Shown: in pieces, positions 45,711-54,980 of the stretch
Position numbering within the stretch: position 1 is the first letter of the stretch
Layout: each line of letters opens with the position of its first letter
Assembly: GCF_003703395.1 (NCBI RefSeq)
Contig: NZ_RDQN01000005.1
Location: 124,001 to 188,000 of the forward strand
Length of the DNA: 64,000 nucleotides
DNA from: Pseudoxanthomonas spadix
Lineage (GTDB): Bacteria; Pseudomonadota; Gammaproteobacteria; Xanthomonadales; Xanthomonadaceae
Reading direction: 5' to 3'
Translations under genes and position numbers: made by a program
The notes under the pieces: generated by a model
What the model was told of the DNA's origin: nothing
Seen by the model: only the letters and a program-made list of their open reading frames with translations
The model's database searches: none

Positions 45711-48700
45711 ATGAATCGACTGATCCGCAGGAGCGCCTTGGCGCTTGCCTTGACGGTGGCCATCAGCGCCGCCCACGCCCAGTCCACCACGGGCCGGATC
45801 TTCGGCACCGTCAGCGGCGCCGGCGATGCCGACACGGTACTGGTCGAAAGCAGCAGCGGCTTCTCGCGCGAGGTCAAGGTCGAAGGCGGTCGTTATTCGC
45901 TCAGCAGCCTGCCGCTGGGCACCTACACGGTCACCCTCAAGCATGACGGCGCCGTGGTGGATACCCGCGATGGGGTATCGATCCTGGTCGGTGCCGGCAC
46001 CGAGGTGGGGCTGTCGGCCGATGGCGCCACCACCCTGGGCGCGGTGGCGGTCAAGGGCACACGGATGATCTCGCCGATCGACGTCAGCAGCGTCGACACC
46101 CGCACCGTCATCACCTCCGAACAGCTGCAGCAGCTGCCGCTCGGCCGCAGCGCCGAGGCCATCGCACTGCTGGCACCGGGCGTGGTGGTCAACAGCGGAG
46201 GTTTCGACAACGGCCCGCTGGGCGGCTCGCTGCCCAGCTTCGGTGGTTCGGCCGCCTCGGAAAACGCCTATTACCTCAACGGCTTCAACACCACCAACAC
46301 GCAGAACAACCTCGGCGGCCTGACCCTGCCGTACGGTGCCATCGACCAGCAGGAAATCTTCACCGGCGGCTACGGCGCGCAATACGGCCGCTCCAATGGC
46401 GGGGTGATCAACCAGGTGGGCAAGCGCGGCACCAATGACTGGAAGTTCGGTGCCGCGGTGGTGTTCGAGCCCAACGCGCTCAAGGCCGACCAGAAGGACA
46501 TCTACTGGCGTCCGGACAGCCAGACCTCCACGACCAGCAACACCGCCTACAACTACGCACGCGCGGCAAATGGCCTCTACCAGCCACTGAGCGAGACCAA
46601 GGCCACCTCGGAGACCTACAGCGCCTATGTGGGCGGCCCGATCCTCAAGGACAGGCTGTTCTTCTTCCTGGCCGGCGAGCGGGTGAACTCGCACGGCACC
46701 CGCATTGCCAGCAACCGCGACGCGGACAATGGCAATTCCGGCGGCCTGACCGAGTACGACTACGAGCAGAACCGCTGGTACGGCAAGCTGGACTGGTATA
46801 TCACCGACGACCACCTGCTCGAGTTCACCGGCGCCAGCGACGAGTACGAGACCGGCGGCATCATCTACCGCTACGACTACGTCAATCGCGAGAAGGGGGC
46901 CTATTACACCAACGAGAACATCAACGAGGCCGGTCCGACCCTGTACTCGGCCAAGTACACCGGCTATTTCGGCGACAACGTCACCGTCAACGCGTTGTAC
47001 GGCGAAATGAAGACGCCGGACGAGATCAGCTACTACAACTACGATCCGGCCAACGGGCCGATGATCAACAACATCGCGCTGCAGAACCCGGCCTACAACG
47101 GCGGCACGCCGATTGCCGGCGCGCAGAGGCAGGCGTCGATCACCGCCTCGGACCGCGAGTACGAAAAACGCAACCTGCGCCTGAGCCTGGAGTGGCGTAT
47201 CGGCGACCACGCGATCACCGCCGGTATCGACAACCAGAAGCTCGAGGCCACCAACATCGGCTCGCAGGCCTCGGGCCCGGGGTACGCGTGGAGCTACGAC
47301 AGGACCGACGATCCGTACGGTCTGAACACCGGCGGCCTGATCAGCCAGTCGGCCAACGAGGCCGGTGGCGTCGGCGCGCCCAGTCCGGCCCTGGTCGATC
47401 CGATCTACGGGAGCTCGGGCTACTACGTGACCAAGAACACCAGCATCGGCCTGAACTCCTATGACGCCGACCAGAAGGCCTACTACCTGGAAGACAAGTG
47501 GCAGGTCACTCCCAACCTGCTGCTGAGCCTGGGCCTGCGCAAGGACGAGTTCACCAACTACGTCCCGATCAGCCATGAGCCATACATCGACGTCGATGCC
47601 TGGTCGCCACGTGTCGGCTTCAGCTGGGACGTGCACGGAGACTCGACCCTGAAGGTCTTCGGCAATGTGGGCCGCTATTATCTCGGCCTGCCGCTGTCGG
47701 CCGTGGGCCTGTTCACCTCCTCGGTGTCCAAGAGCGAATACTTCACCTACAGCGGCATCAATGCCGACGGCACGCCGGTCATTTCGCAATCGCTGGGTCC
47801 GGCGGTGTCGGCCAACTCGCGCTTCGGCCGTGCCTCGGACCCCAGCGCCGCGGTGGTCGATGACATCAAGGGCGAGAACCAGGATGAAGTGATTCTCGGC
47901 TTCACCCAGCAACTGGACAGCGGCTGGGTGTACGGCGTGCGGGCGACCTATCGCCGCCTCAACGATGCCATCGACGACCAGAACTTCGACACCAGCAACG
48001 TCGGCCTGGCCAATTCCGCCGCCGCCCAGGGCGTGGACATCGACTGGACCCGCACTGCGGGCGCCGAGTTGATCAACCCAGGCAAGACCAACGTCTGGAA
48101 TGTCTACGACACCGCCGGCAACCTGCGTCAGGTCGCCGTGACCCGCGAGGCGGCAGGTTTCCCCGAACTCAAGCGTGACTATGGCGCGCTGGAGTTCAAC
48201 TTCGAGCGCCCCTTCGACGGCAAGTGGTATGCCAAGTTCAACTACGTCTGGTCACACAGCTACGGCACCACCGAAGGTCAGTTGCGTTCGGACCTGTTCC
48301 GCAGCGGCGGTGCCCTGGGCAGTTATCAGGGCCAGGCCGCAGTCTCCACCACGCAGAGTTGGGACCATGCTGCGCTGATGGAAAACACCAACGGCGACCA
48401 GTCCAATGATCACCGCCACCAGATCAAGTTCTATGGCTACTACCAAGTGGACGATGAGTTTGGTGTGTCGGCCAACCTCAGCATGACTTCCGGCTCGCCC
48501 AAGAACTGCCTGGGCAACTATTACGGAACGGCCTACAGCGGCACCGATCCGGCTGGTTACGGCGGCAGTGCGGTGACAGGCGGCCCGTACCACTACTGCT
48601 ACAACCCGCAAACCGGTACCGGCGACCCCTCCCCTCCAGGCTCCCACGGCCGCATGCCGTGGATCAACCAGCTCGATCTGGGTCTAATCTGGAAGCCGCT

Positions 48701-48881
48701 GTTCGCCGATGGAAAGCTGGCAGTGAGCTTCAACGTGTTCAACGTCCTGGACGCCCAGAAGCCGACCACGGCCTATCCGTTCTCGCAGCTGCCGGACGGG
48801 TCGCAGAACCCGCTCTACGGCCAGGCCGTGGTCTATCAGACCCCGCGCTATGGTCGCCTGTCGGTTTCCTACGACTGGTAA
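45711..48881 (+). CDS. TonB-dependent outer membrane receptor 2 (Oar-like, with carboxypeptidase-regulatory-like domain)
   Basis: A 1056-residue Oar-type TonB receptor. After a signal peptide (cut after AHA, before QSTTGRIFG) comes a carboxypeptidase-regulatory-like beta-sandwich (about 25-110: GTVSGAGDADTVLVESSSGFSREV, YSLSSLPLGTYTVTL). The plug follows (DTRTVITSEQLQQLPLGRSAEAIALLAPGVV, GYGAQYGRSNGGVINQVGKRG), then a barrel ending TPRYGRLSVSYDW. Oar-like receptors are abundant in xanthomonads and often import peptides or large ligands. The ATG at 45711 starts the signal peptide, with GGGGAA before it. A terminator-like hairpin separates it from the dipeptidase gene. Confidence 0.93.
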   Translation: MNRLIRRSALALALTVAISAAHAQSTTGRIFGTVSGAGDADTVLVESSSGFSREVKVEGGRYSLSSLPLGTYTVTLKHDGAVVDTRDGVSILVGAGTEVGLSADGATTLGAVAVKGTRMISPIDVSSVDTRTVITSEQLQQLPLGRSAEAIALLAPGVVVNSGGFDNGPLGGSLPSFGGSAASENAYYLNGFNTTNTQNNLGGLTLPYGAIDQQEIFTGGYGAQYGRSNGGVINQVGKRGTNDWKFGAAVVFEPNALKADQKDIYWRPDSQTSTTSNTAYNYARAANGLYQPLSETKATSETYSAYVGGPILKDRLFFFLAGERVNSHGTRIASNRDADNGNSGGLTEYDYEQNRWYGKLDWYITDDHLLEFTGASDEYETGGIIYRYDYVNREKGAYYTNENINEAGPTLYSAKYTGYFGDNVTVNALYGEMKTPDEISYYNYDPANGPMINNIALQNPAYNGGTPIAGAQRQASITASDREYEKRNLRLSLEWRIGDHAITAGIDNQKLEATNIGSQASGPGYAWSYDRTDDPYGLNTGGLISQSANEAGGVGAPSPALVDPIYGSSGYYVTKNTSIGLNSYDADQKAYYLEDKWQVTPNLLLSLGLRKDEFTNYVPISHEPYIDVDAWSPRVGFSWDVHGDSTLKVFGNVGRYYLGLPLSAVGLFTSSVSKSEYFTYSGINADGTPVISQSLGPAVSANSRFGRASDPSAAVVDDIKGENQDEVILGFTQQLDSGWVYGVRATYRRLNDAIDDQNFDTSNVGLANSAAAQGVDIDWTRTAGAELINPGKTNVWNVYDTAGNLRQVAVTREAAGFPELKRDYGALEFNFERPFDGKWYAKFNYVWSHSYGTTEGQLRSDLFRSGGALGSYQGQAAVSTTQSWDHAALMENTNGDQSNDHRHQIKFYGYYQVDDEFGVSANLSMTSGSPKNCLGNYYGTAYSGTDPAGYGGSAVTGGPYHYCYNPQTGTGDPSPPGSHGRMPWINQLDLGLIWKPLFADGKLAVSFNVFNVLDAQKPTTAYPFSQLPDGSQNPLYGQAVVYQTPRYGRLSVSYDW

Positions 48882-48949
48882 GTCAAGGACCAGTGCTGCC
48901 CTGGCGGTGCGGCAGGGCAGGTGGCATGGCAACATTGGCGTCCATTGCA

Positions 48950-48975
48950 GGCGTCGTCTCGCGGCGACGCCTTTT
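48950..48975 (+). terminator. Terminator or attenuator between TonB receptor 2 and dipeptidase
   Basis: GGCGTCG (48950-48956) and CGACGCC (48965-48971) form a 7-bp stem with an 8-nt loop, directly followed by TTTTGTT. It lies 69 bp after the receptor stop and just before the dipeptidase ribosome-binding site, so it likely reduces read-through. Confidence 0.75.
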
Positions 48976-48994
48976 GTTCGATCAGGAGAAGGAA

Positions 48995-50251
48995 ATGAAC
49001 ACCAAGACACTGATGGCCGCGTTGCTGCTGATCGCCGCCGTCGCCGTCGATGCGCACGCCAGGGAGGTGGTGGTCACCGACAAGGCCCGGGCCCTGCAGG
49101 CGCGGGCGATCAACCTGGACACCCACCTGGACACGCCGGCCCTGTTCGGCCAGCTGGGCTGGAAGATCACCGACCGTCACAGCTACGCCGCCGACGGCAG
49201 CCAGATCGACTACCCGCGCATGGTCGAAGGCGGGCTTGATGGCGGGTTCTGGGTGGTCTACACCGGCCAGGGGCCGCTGGACGCGATGGGCAAGCTGAAG
49301 GCGCGCGACTTCGGCCTCAAGCGCCTGGGCCAGATCCGCGAGATGGTCGCGGCCAACCCGGACAAGTTTGCGCTGGCCACCGTCGCCGGCGATGCCGCGC
49401 GGATCAAGGCCGAGGGCAGGAAGTCGGTCTACATCAGCATGGAGAACGCCTATCCGCTCTCGCACGATCCCAGCCTGCTCAGTTACTACTACAAGGCCGG
49501 GCTGCGCATGCTCTCGCTGGTGCATGGCAGCCACAACGATTTCGCCGATTCGTCGGGTATTGCCGAAGGCACGGTCGGCGAGCACGGCGGGCTGACCGAA
49601 AAGGGCCGGCAACTGATCATCGAGGCCAACAGGCTGGGCATCATCGTCGACCACTCGCATGCCTCGCCCGAGGTGTTCGACCAGATGATCGCCCTGTCCA
49701 AGGCGCCGATCATCCTCTCGCACAGCGGCGCCTATGACGTCTATGCGCATCCGCGCAACCTGGACGACAAGCGGCTCAAGGTACTGGCCGCGCATGGCGG
49801 GGTGATCCAGGTCAATTCGCTGGGCAATTATCTGGTGGACACCGGCGGCACGCCGGAATACCGGGCCGAACTGGGCAAGCTCTACCGGTCCTTTGGCGGG
49901 CGCGGCGAAATGAGCGCGCAGGAACGCAGGCAGGCCATGGCCCAGGTCGAGGCGCTGAACACCAAGTACAAGATCAGGAAAGCCACCTTCGACGATTATC
50001 TCAGGCACCTGCTGCACATCCTCGAGGTCGCCGGCTGGCAGCACGTCGGCCTGGGCGCGGACTGGGATGGCGGTGGCGGCGTAGTCGGCTACGAAGACAT
50101 CACCGCCTTGCCCAAGGTGGTGCAGGCGCTGCTGGACGCCGGCTACAACGAGCAGCAGATCACCGCGGTGCTGGGCGGCAACACCCTGCGCCTGATCGAG
50201 CAGGTGCAGGCGCTGGCCGACCCTGCGGCAGTCAAGGCCGCGCTGGAATAG
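48995..50251 (+). CDS. Secreted membrane-dipeptidase-family (M19) peptidase
   Basis: A 418-residue zinc dipeptidase of family M19 (renal dipeptidase type), exported by a Sec signal ([22 protein letters not shown]). Metal-site features are [13 protein letters not shown] (HxD), [11 protein letters not shown] (bridging Glu), [30 protein letters not shown] and [19 protein letters not shown], followed by [11 protein letters not shown] and the ending [16 protein letters not shown]19 enzymes hydrolyse dipeptides, including those with D-residues. AGGAGAAGG precedes the ATG. Co-location with an Oar-like receptor suggests imported peptides as substrates. Confidence 0.93.
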   Translation: MNTKTLMAALLLIAAVAVDAHAREVVVTDKARALQARAINLDTHLDTPALFGQLGWKITDRHSYAADGSQIDYPRMVEGGLDGGFWVVYTGQGPLDAMGKLKARDFGLKRLGQIREMVAANPDKFALATVAGDAARIKAEGRKSVYISMENAYPLSHDPSLLSYYYKAGLRMLSLVHGSHNDFADSSGIAEGTVGEHGGLTEKGRQLIIEANRLGIIVDHSHASPEVFDQMIALSKAPIILSHSGAYDVYAHPRNLDDKRLKVLAAHGGVIQVNSLGNYLVDTGGTPEYRAELGKLYRSFGGRGEMSAQERRQAMAQVEALNTKYKIRKATFDDYLRHLLHILEVAGWQHVGLGADWDGGGGVVGYEDITALPKVVQALLDAGYNEQQITAVLGGNTLRLIEQVQALADPAAVKAALE

Positions 50252-50270
50252 GCACCACGCGCCGGGCGAT

Positions 50271-50897
50271 TCAGGCAAACAGCGCCTGCAACGCGCGCGC
50301 CGCGGCGATCGGGTCCGGCGCGTCGAACACCCCGCCGATCACCGCCACCAGGTCGGCGCCGGCGGCGACCACCGGGCCGGCGTTGTCCGGCGTCAGTCCG
50401 CCGATCGCCACCCGCGGCACGCCCAGCGAGGCGGTGGCCTGGAACACCGCCGGCGTGGCGCGATGGGTGGTCGGCTTGCTGCGACTGGCGAAGAACGCGC
50501 CGAAGCTGACGTAGCTGGCGCCTTCGCGCACGGCGGCATCGGCCAGCGCCGGCTGGTCGTAGCACGAGGCGCCCAGCAGCGCGTGCGGACCCAGGGCGGT
50601 GCGCAGCTGAGCGAGCGTGCTGATGTCGTCTTCGCGATGCAGGCCGGCCGCACCGATCGCCAGGGCCAGGGCCAGGTCATCGTTGATGATCAGCGGCACG
50701 CCCACGGACTGGCACAGCGCCAGCAGCTGTTCGGCCTGGCGGCGGCGCTGCGCATCGTCGGCCGACTTGTTGCGGTACTGCAGCCAGGTGACTGCGCCGC
50801 TGTCCAGCAGCGGCCGGGTGCGGGCCAGCAACTGCGCGTCATCGGCGATGTCGGGGGTGATCAGGTACAGGCCGCGCGGCGGCGTGATGGTGGACAT
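50271..50897 (-). CDS. thiE: Thiamine-phosphate synthase
   Basis: ThiE joins HMP-pyrophosphate and thiazole phosphate to make thiamine monophosphate. The 208-residue TIM barrel shows GLYLITPDI at the N-terminus, [61 protein letters not shown] and [31 protein letters not shown]. The start is the ATG at 50895-50897. Only 63 bp separate it from the divergent rubredoxin gene, too short for a TPP riboswitch. Confidence 0.95.
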   Translation of the reverse strand: MSTITPPRGLYLITPDIADDAQLLARTRPLLDSGAVTWLQYRNKSADDAQRRRQAEQLLALCQSVGVPLIINDDLALALAIGAAGLHREDDISTLAQLRTALGPHALLGASCYDQPALADAAVREGASYVSFGAFFASRSKPTTHRATPAVFQATASLGVPRVAIGGLTPDNAGPVVAAGADLVAVIGGVFDAPDPIAAARALQALFA

Positions 50898-50960
50898 GGC
50901 GACTCCGGTGCGCGGGTGCGGCTGTGTGACAATGCGGCACCCAGGGCCTGCGATTATCCG

Positions 50961-51152
50961 ATGCGCGACACCGATCCCACCACCTACCGCAACTGGATGT
51001 GCGTGGTCTGCGGCTTCATCTACCGCGAAGCCGAGGGCCTGCCCGAGGAAGGCATCGCGCCGGGCACGCGCTGGGAGGATATTCCCCAGACCTGGACCTG
51101 TCCGGACTGCGGTGTGACCAAGGACGATTTCGAAATGGTGGAAATGGACTGA
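50961..51152 (+). CDS. Rubredoxin
   Basis: A 63-residue one-iron electron carrier. The two Cys pairs binding Fe are at 14 and 17 (MCVVCGFIY) and at 47 and 50 ([13 protein letters not shown]). The conserved aromatic WEDIPQTW segment is present. It is cytoplasmic; partners may be reductases for alkane hydroxylation or oxidative-stress enzymes, but none is near. The divergent thiE-rubredoxin arrangement recurs in gammaproteobacteria. Confidence 0.96.
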   Translation: MRDTDPTTYRNWMCVVCGFIYREAEGLPEEGIAPGTRWEDIPQTWTCPDCGVTKDDFEMVEMD

Positions 51153-51213
51153 ACCTCCGTCGCATCGTTGCCACCCAGGCGCTTGTTCCCACGTTATTTT
51201 TGCGGAAGACCCC

Positions 51214-51882
51214 ATGACCGATCTGCTCGATGCCGTCGAACTGGAAACCGGCAACGCCCCGACCTGGAGCGTGCTGTGGCTGCACGGCCTGGGCGCCGAT
51301 GGCCATGACTTTGCCCCGATCGTGCCCGAGCTGGTGCGCCCGGGCTGGCCGGCGCTGCGTTTCGTGTTCCCGCACGCGCCGGTGCGCCCGGTCACCATCA
51401 ACAACGGCATGCGCATGCGCGCCTGGTACGACATCGCCGGGACGGATTTCGCCAACCGCGCCGATGCGGCCGGCGTGGACCAGTCGATCGCCCAGGTCGA
51501 GGCGCTGCTGGCGCGCGAGGGCGAGCGCGGCATCGCGCCGTCCAACATGCTGCTGGCCGGGTTCTCGCAGGGCGGGGCGATCACCCTGGCCGCCGGCGTG
51601 CGCCGCCAGGTGCCACTGGCCGGGCTGGTCGCGCTGTCCACCTACCTGCCGGGCGCCGACAGCCTGGCCAGCTTCGCCAGTGCAGCGGCCAGGGCACAGC
51701 CGGTGTTCATGGGCCATGGCACGTCCGATCCGGTGGTGCTGACCAGTTACGGCCAGCGCAGCGCGCAGGCGCTGGCCGACAACGGGTTCAGCGTGGAGTG
51801 GCATACCTACCCGATGGCCCATTCGGTGTGCGCCGAAGAAATCCGTGACCTGGGCGACTGGATGTCGCAGCGTTTCGGCTGA
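51214..51882 (+). CDS. Alpha/beta-hydrolase carboxylesterase (phospholipase/carboxylesterase family)
   Basis: A 222-residue cytoplasmic esterase of the EstB/acyl-protein thioesterase-like family. Motifs are VLWLHGLGADGHDFAPIVPEL (oxyanion loop), FVFPHAPVRPVTINNGMRMRAWYD, the nucleophile elbow GFSQGGA (Ser118), the acid Asp in GTSDPVV and the His in YPMAHSVCAEEI. Such enzymes hydrolyse short-chain esters. It ends 4 bp before the sensor kinase gene, so the two may be co-transcribed. Confidence 0.93.
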   Translation: MTDLLDAVELETGNAPTWSVLWLHGLGADGHDFAPIVPELVRPGWPALRFVFPHAPVRPVTINNGMRMRAWYDIAGTDFANRADAAGVDQSIAQVEALLAREGERGIAPSNMLLAGFSQGGAITLAAGVRRQVPLAGLVALSTYLPGADSLASFASAAARAQPVFMGHGTSDPVVLTSYGQRSAQALADNGFSVEWHTYPMAHSVCAEEIRDLGDWMSQRFG

Positions 51883-51886
51883 ACCC

Positions 51887-52942
51887 ATGCGCCAGGCGTC
51901 GCCCGCCGCCCAGGCCTGGCTGCCGCAGCTGTGCACGCTGCCGCGACTGCTGGTGATGCTGGGGCTGGCCGAACTGGTGATCCTGGTGTTGGCGCTGGCG
52001 CCTGATGGGGCGCCGCGTTGGAGCGCGGAGCATTTCCTGTCGGCCAGTGCGTTTGCGCTGTGGCAGGCGATCGCGGTGACCGCGCTGCTATGCCTGCTGC
52101 GCCCGTTTCTGTCGCGCCTGCCGCAGCGCCTGGGCGCGCTGTGCGCGGTCGCCGTCGCCGGTGCGGTGGCGATGTTCTCGGCCAGCGCGCTGTATACGCT
52201 GTACACCGCCACCGGGCTGCAGATCGGCGCCGGCCGCCTCGGCTTCTGGCGCTTTACCCTGGGCAGCGCCGCGGTGGTGATGCTGATCAGCGCGCTGGCG
52301 CTGCGCTACTTCTACGTCAGCGATCGCTGGGCCTCGCAGGTCTCGGCCAGTGCGCGCGCCGAGGCCGATGCGCTGCAGGCACGCATCCGGCCGCACTTCC
52401 TGTTCAACAGCATGAACCTCATCGCCAGCCTGTTGCACAGCGCCCCGCAGGTGGCCGAACGCGCGGTGCTGGATCTGTCGGACCTGTTCCGTGCCGCGCT
52501 GGGTGCCGGCGAGGACAACTCGACCCTGGCCCAGGAAGTGGAGCTGGCCGAGCGTTATCTGGCCATCGAATCGCTGCGCCTGGGTGCGCGCCTGCAGGTC
52601 CGCTGGCAGCGCGACGAACCGTTGCCCTGGGACCTGGTGCTGCCGCGCCTGGTGCTGCAACCGATGGTGGAAAATGCCGTGCTGCACGGCATCTCGCGCC
52701 TGGCCGAAGGCGGCACCATCGACATCGGCCTGCGGGTCGAGGGCCGGCTGCTGCATATCGTGGTACGCAACCCGGCGCCGGAGCCGGGCAGCGCGCCGGC
52801 GCCGTTGCTGGAGCGCGGCGCCGGGCACGCCCAGCGCAGCATCGCCCATCGGCTGGCCTATCGCTTTGGCGCCGGCGCGCGGGTGACGGGCTTCTGGGAG
52901 CAGGGCTACTATGCCTGCGGACTCGCCATTCCCCTGGCCTGA
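51887..52942 (+). CDS. algZ: AlgZ/LytS-type sensor histidine kinase
   Basis: A 351-residue membrane sensor kinase of the LytS/FimS group (His_kinase domain). The N-terminal half has about four membrane helices (residues 20-145). The phospho-acceptor His170 is in RPHFLFNSMNLIASLL, and the N-box-like region is LVLQPMVENAVLHGI. The G-boxes are degenerate (GAGHAQRSIAHRLAYRFG), as in AlgZ/FimS, so catalytic activity may be weak. It lies 7 bp before an AlgR-like regulator and upstream of hemC, the algZ-algR-hemC order of pseudomonads. Confidence 0.9.
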   Translation: MRQASPAAQAWLPQLCTLPRLLVMLGLAELVILVLALAPDGAPRWSAEHFLSASAFALWQAIAVTALLCLLRPFLSRLPQRLGALCAVAVAGAVAMFSASALYTLYTATGLQIGAGRLGFWRFTLGSAAVVMLISALALRYFYVSDRWASQVSASARAEADALQARIRPHFLFNSMNLIASLLHSAPQVAERAVLDLSDLFRAALGAGEDNSTLAQEVELAERYLAIESLRLGARLQVRWQRDEPLPWDLVLPRLVLQPMVENAVLHGISRLAEGGTIDIGLRVEGRLLHIVVRNPAPEPGSAPAPLLERGAGHAQRSIAHRLAYRFGAGARVTGFWEQGYYACGLAIPLA

Positions 52943-52949
52943 GGTGCGC

Positions 52950-53687
52950 ATGCCCCTGACCGTGGTGGTTGTAGACGACGAACCGCTCGCCCGCGAACGC
53001 CTGCGCAGCCTGCTGGCCGACCAGCCCGGCGTGCAGGTCGTTGCCGAAGCGGGCGATGGCCTGGCTGCGCTGCAGGCCTGCGCCGAGCATCGCCCGGACC
53101 TGGTCCTGCTGGACATCTCCATGCCCGGGGTGGATGGGCTGGAGGCCGCCCGCCACCTGGCCGCATTCGAGCCGCGCCCGGCGGTGGTGTTCTGCACCGC
53201 CTACGATACCCATGCGCTGTCGGCGTTCGAGGCGGCGGCGATCGACTATCTGATGAAGCCGGTGCGCGCCGAACGCCTGGCTGCGGCACTGGAGCGCGCG
53301 CGCACCTTCGTCGCCGGGCGTGCCACCGCACCGGCGCCGCCCTCCAGCAGCCAGCCGCGCACCCACCTGTGCGCGCGCCTGCGCGGCAGCCTGCGGCTGA
53401 TCCCGCTGGACGATGTGCATTACCTGCAGGCCGAGGAAAAGTACGTGGTGGTCCACCATGCCCGTGGCCAGGATCTGATCGAGGAATCGCTCAGGTCGCT
53501 GGAGGAGGAGTTCGCCAGCCGCTTCGTGCGCATCCATCGCAACTGCCTGGTTGCCCGCCACGAGCTGATGGAACTGCGCCGGGTCGAGGACGGTCGGGTG
53601 CAGGCCGTGCTGCGCCATGCTGCCGCGCCGCTGGAGGTCAGCCGGCGCTGCGTGCCGGCCTTGCGCGAGACGGTCAAGGCGCTGTAA
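52950..53687 (+). CDS. algR: AlgR/LytR-type response regulator
   Basis: A 245-residue response regulator with an N-terminal receiver (VVVVDDEPLARERL; phospho-acceptor Asp55 in LVLLDISMPGVDG; conserved Lys in DYLMKPV) and a C-terminal LytTR DNA-binding domain (about 140-245: LIPLDDVHYLQAEEKYVVVHH, FVRIHRNCLVARHELMEL). LytTR regulators of this type control alginate, twitching motility and virulence in Pseudomonas; type IV pilus control is likely in xanthomonads. The ATG at 52950 has GAGG in front; an earlier frame start overlapping algZ is less likely. Confidence 0.94.
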   Translation: MPLTVVVVDDEPLARERLRSLLADQPGVQVVAEAGDGLAALQACAEHRPDLVLLDISMPGVDGLEAARHLAAFEPRPAVVFCTAYDTHALSAFEAAAIDYLMKPVRAERLAAALERARTFVAGRATAPAPPSSSQPRTHLCARLRGSLRLIPLDDVHYLQAEEKYVVVHHARGQDLIEESLRSLEEEFASRFVRIHRNCLVARHELMELRRVEDGRVQAVLRHAAAPLEVSRRCVPALRETVKAL

Positions 53688-53739
53688 CGCGCGACGTGCA
53701 GCACAGCGCCGTGGCGTCGCAGGCCGCCGGGCACCTCGC

Positions 53740-53806
53740 GTGGGAGCCGCCACGGCGGCGAAGAGGCTTTCCGGGCCAAGCCCTTGGCCGCCATGGCGGC
53801 TTCCAC
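53740..53806. repeat. REP-type inverted repeat (GTGGGAGC family), copy 2
   Basis: The left arm GTGGGAGCCGCCACGGCGG (53740-53758) pairs with a right arm that reads GTGGAAGCCGCCATGGCGG on the reverse strand (ending at 53806). It is the same family as 25326-25393 and lies in the algR-hemC gap. Confidence 0.85.
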
Positions 53807-53852
53807 GGGTGTGCAGCGGCGCGCTGCCGCGGGTTGCGACGATAATGCGCCG

Positions 53853-54773
53853 ATGAGATCGCTGCGCATCGCCACCCGAAAGAGCGCGCTTGCCCTGTGG
53901 CAGAGCGAACACGTCGCCGACCTGTTGCGCCAGGCGCATCCGGGCCTTGTGGTGGAGCTGGTGCCGCTGAGCACCCGCGGCGACGAGGTGCTGGACCGCT
54001 CGCTGGCCGCGATCGGCGGCAAGGGCCTGTTCCTGAAGGAGCTGGAACTGGCGATGCTGGACGATCGCGCCGATTGCGCGGTGCATTCGCTCAAGGACGT
54101 GCCCATGGAGCTGGATGGACCGTTCGTGCTGCCGGCGATCCTGGCGCGTGCCGATCCGGCCGATGCCTTCGTCTGCAACGCCTATCCGCGGCTGCAGGCG
54201 CTGCCGCATGGCGCGCGCGTGGGCACCTCCTCGCTGCGTCGGCAGTCGCAGCTGCGCGCGCTGCGCCCGGACCTGCAGCTGGCGGACCTGCGCGGCAACG
54301 TCAACACCCGCCTGGCCAGGCTGGACGCCGGCAGCTATGACGCCATCATCCTGGCCTGCGCCGGGCTGCAGCGGTTGGGCCTGCAGGAGCGCATCACCGC
54401 CCGCCTGGCCGCGCCCGACTGGCTGCCGGCGCCGGCGCAGGGCGCCATCGCGGTGGAGTGCCGCAGCGATGCGCCGCAGGTGCTGGCCCTGTTCGCCGTG
54501 CTGGACCACCTGCCGACCCGGCGCTGCGTGGAGGCCGAGCGCGCCATGAACCGCGCCCTGCACGGCAGCTGCCATGTGCCGGTCGGCGCGTTCGCCCGGG
54601 AAGACGCCCAGGGCATGTCCCTGAGTGGATTGGTCGGTTCGGCCGAACTTGGCACGCTGGTCCGCGCCGAAGCGGCCTCGGCCGACCTCACCCCGGAAAA
54701 CCTGGGCCACCAGGTCGCCCAGGCGCTGCTGGCCAACGGCGCCGACGCGCTGCTGGCTGATCTGGATCTGTAG
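53853..54773 (+). CDS. hemC: Porphobilinogen deaminase (hydroxymethylbilane synthase)
   Basis: HemC polymerises four porphobilinogens to hydroxymethylbilane. The 306-residue product has [96 protein letters not shown] and the dipyrromethane-binding Cys240 in [13 protein letters not shown]. Length is typical. The ATG at 53853 is chosen; the frame is open further upstream through the REP element. Confidence 0.96.
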   Translation: MRSLRIATRKSALALWQSEHVADLLRQAHPGLVVELVPLSTRGDEVLDRSLAAIGGKGLFLKELELAMLDDRADCAVHSLKDVPMELDGPFVLPAILARADPADAFVCNAYPRLQALPHGARVGTSSLRRQSQLRALRPDLQLADLRGNVNTRLARLDAGSYDAIILACAGLQRLGLQERITARLAAPDWLPAPAQGAIAVECRSDAPQVLALFAVLDHLPTRRCVEAERAMNRALHGSCHVPVGAFAREDAQGMSLSGLVGSAELGTLVRAEAASADLTPENLGHQVAQALLANGADALLADLDL

Positions 54774-54829
54774 CGGCGTTGCCGGGCGGAAGGCGGGGAG
54801 ATGCCCGCTTGGTCGGGGCCTGGTAGAAG

Positions 54830-54884
54830 CCCCCCTCATCTGCCCTGCGGGCATCTTCTCCCCCGCGGGCGGGGGAGAAGGGGG
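54830..54884. repeat. Interspersed repeat (CCCCCTCATCTG element), copy 2
   Basis: CCCCCCTCATCTGCCCTGCG, GGCATCTTCTCCCCC and GCGGGCGGGGGAGAAGG follow hemC. TCTCCCCC-GCGGGC-GGGGGAGA forms a strong hairpin. It is related to 28248-28292. Confidence 0.8.
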
Positions 54885-54980
54885 TGGGGCGGTGCGGCGC
54901 GGAAGCCGGCGCGGCGGGGACATCGCAGCCGCCACGGTGGCCGGTTTCCCGAGCCGGCTGCAGTGCACGCCCAGGCCAGA

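Noticed and set aside
50898-50960. TPP riboswitch upstream of thiE
   Set aside because: Only 63 bp separate thiE from the divergent rubredoxin gene, and no thi-box sequence is visible.
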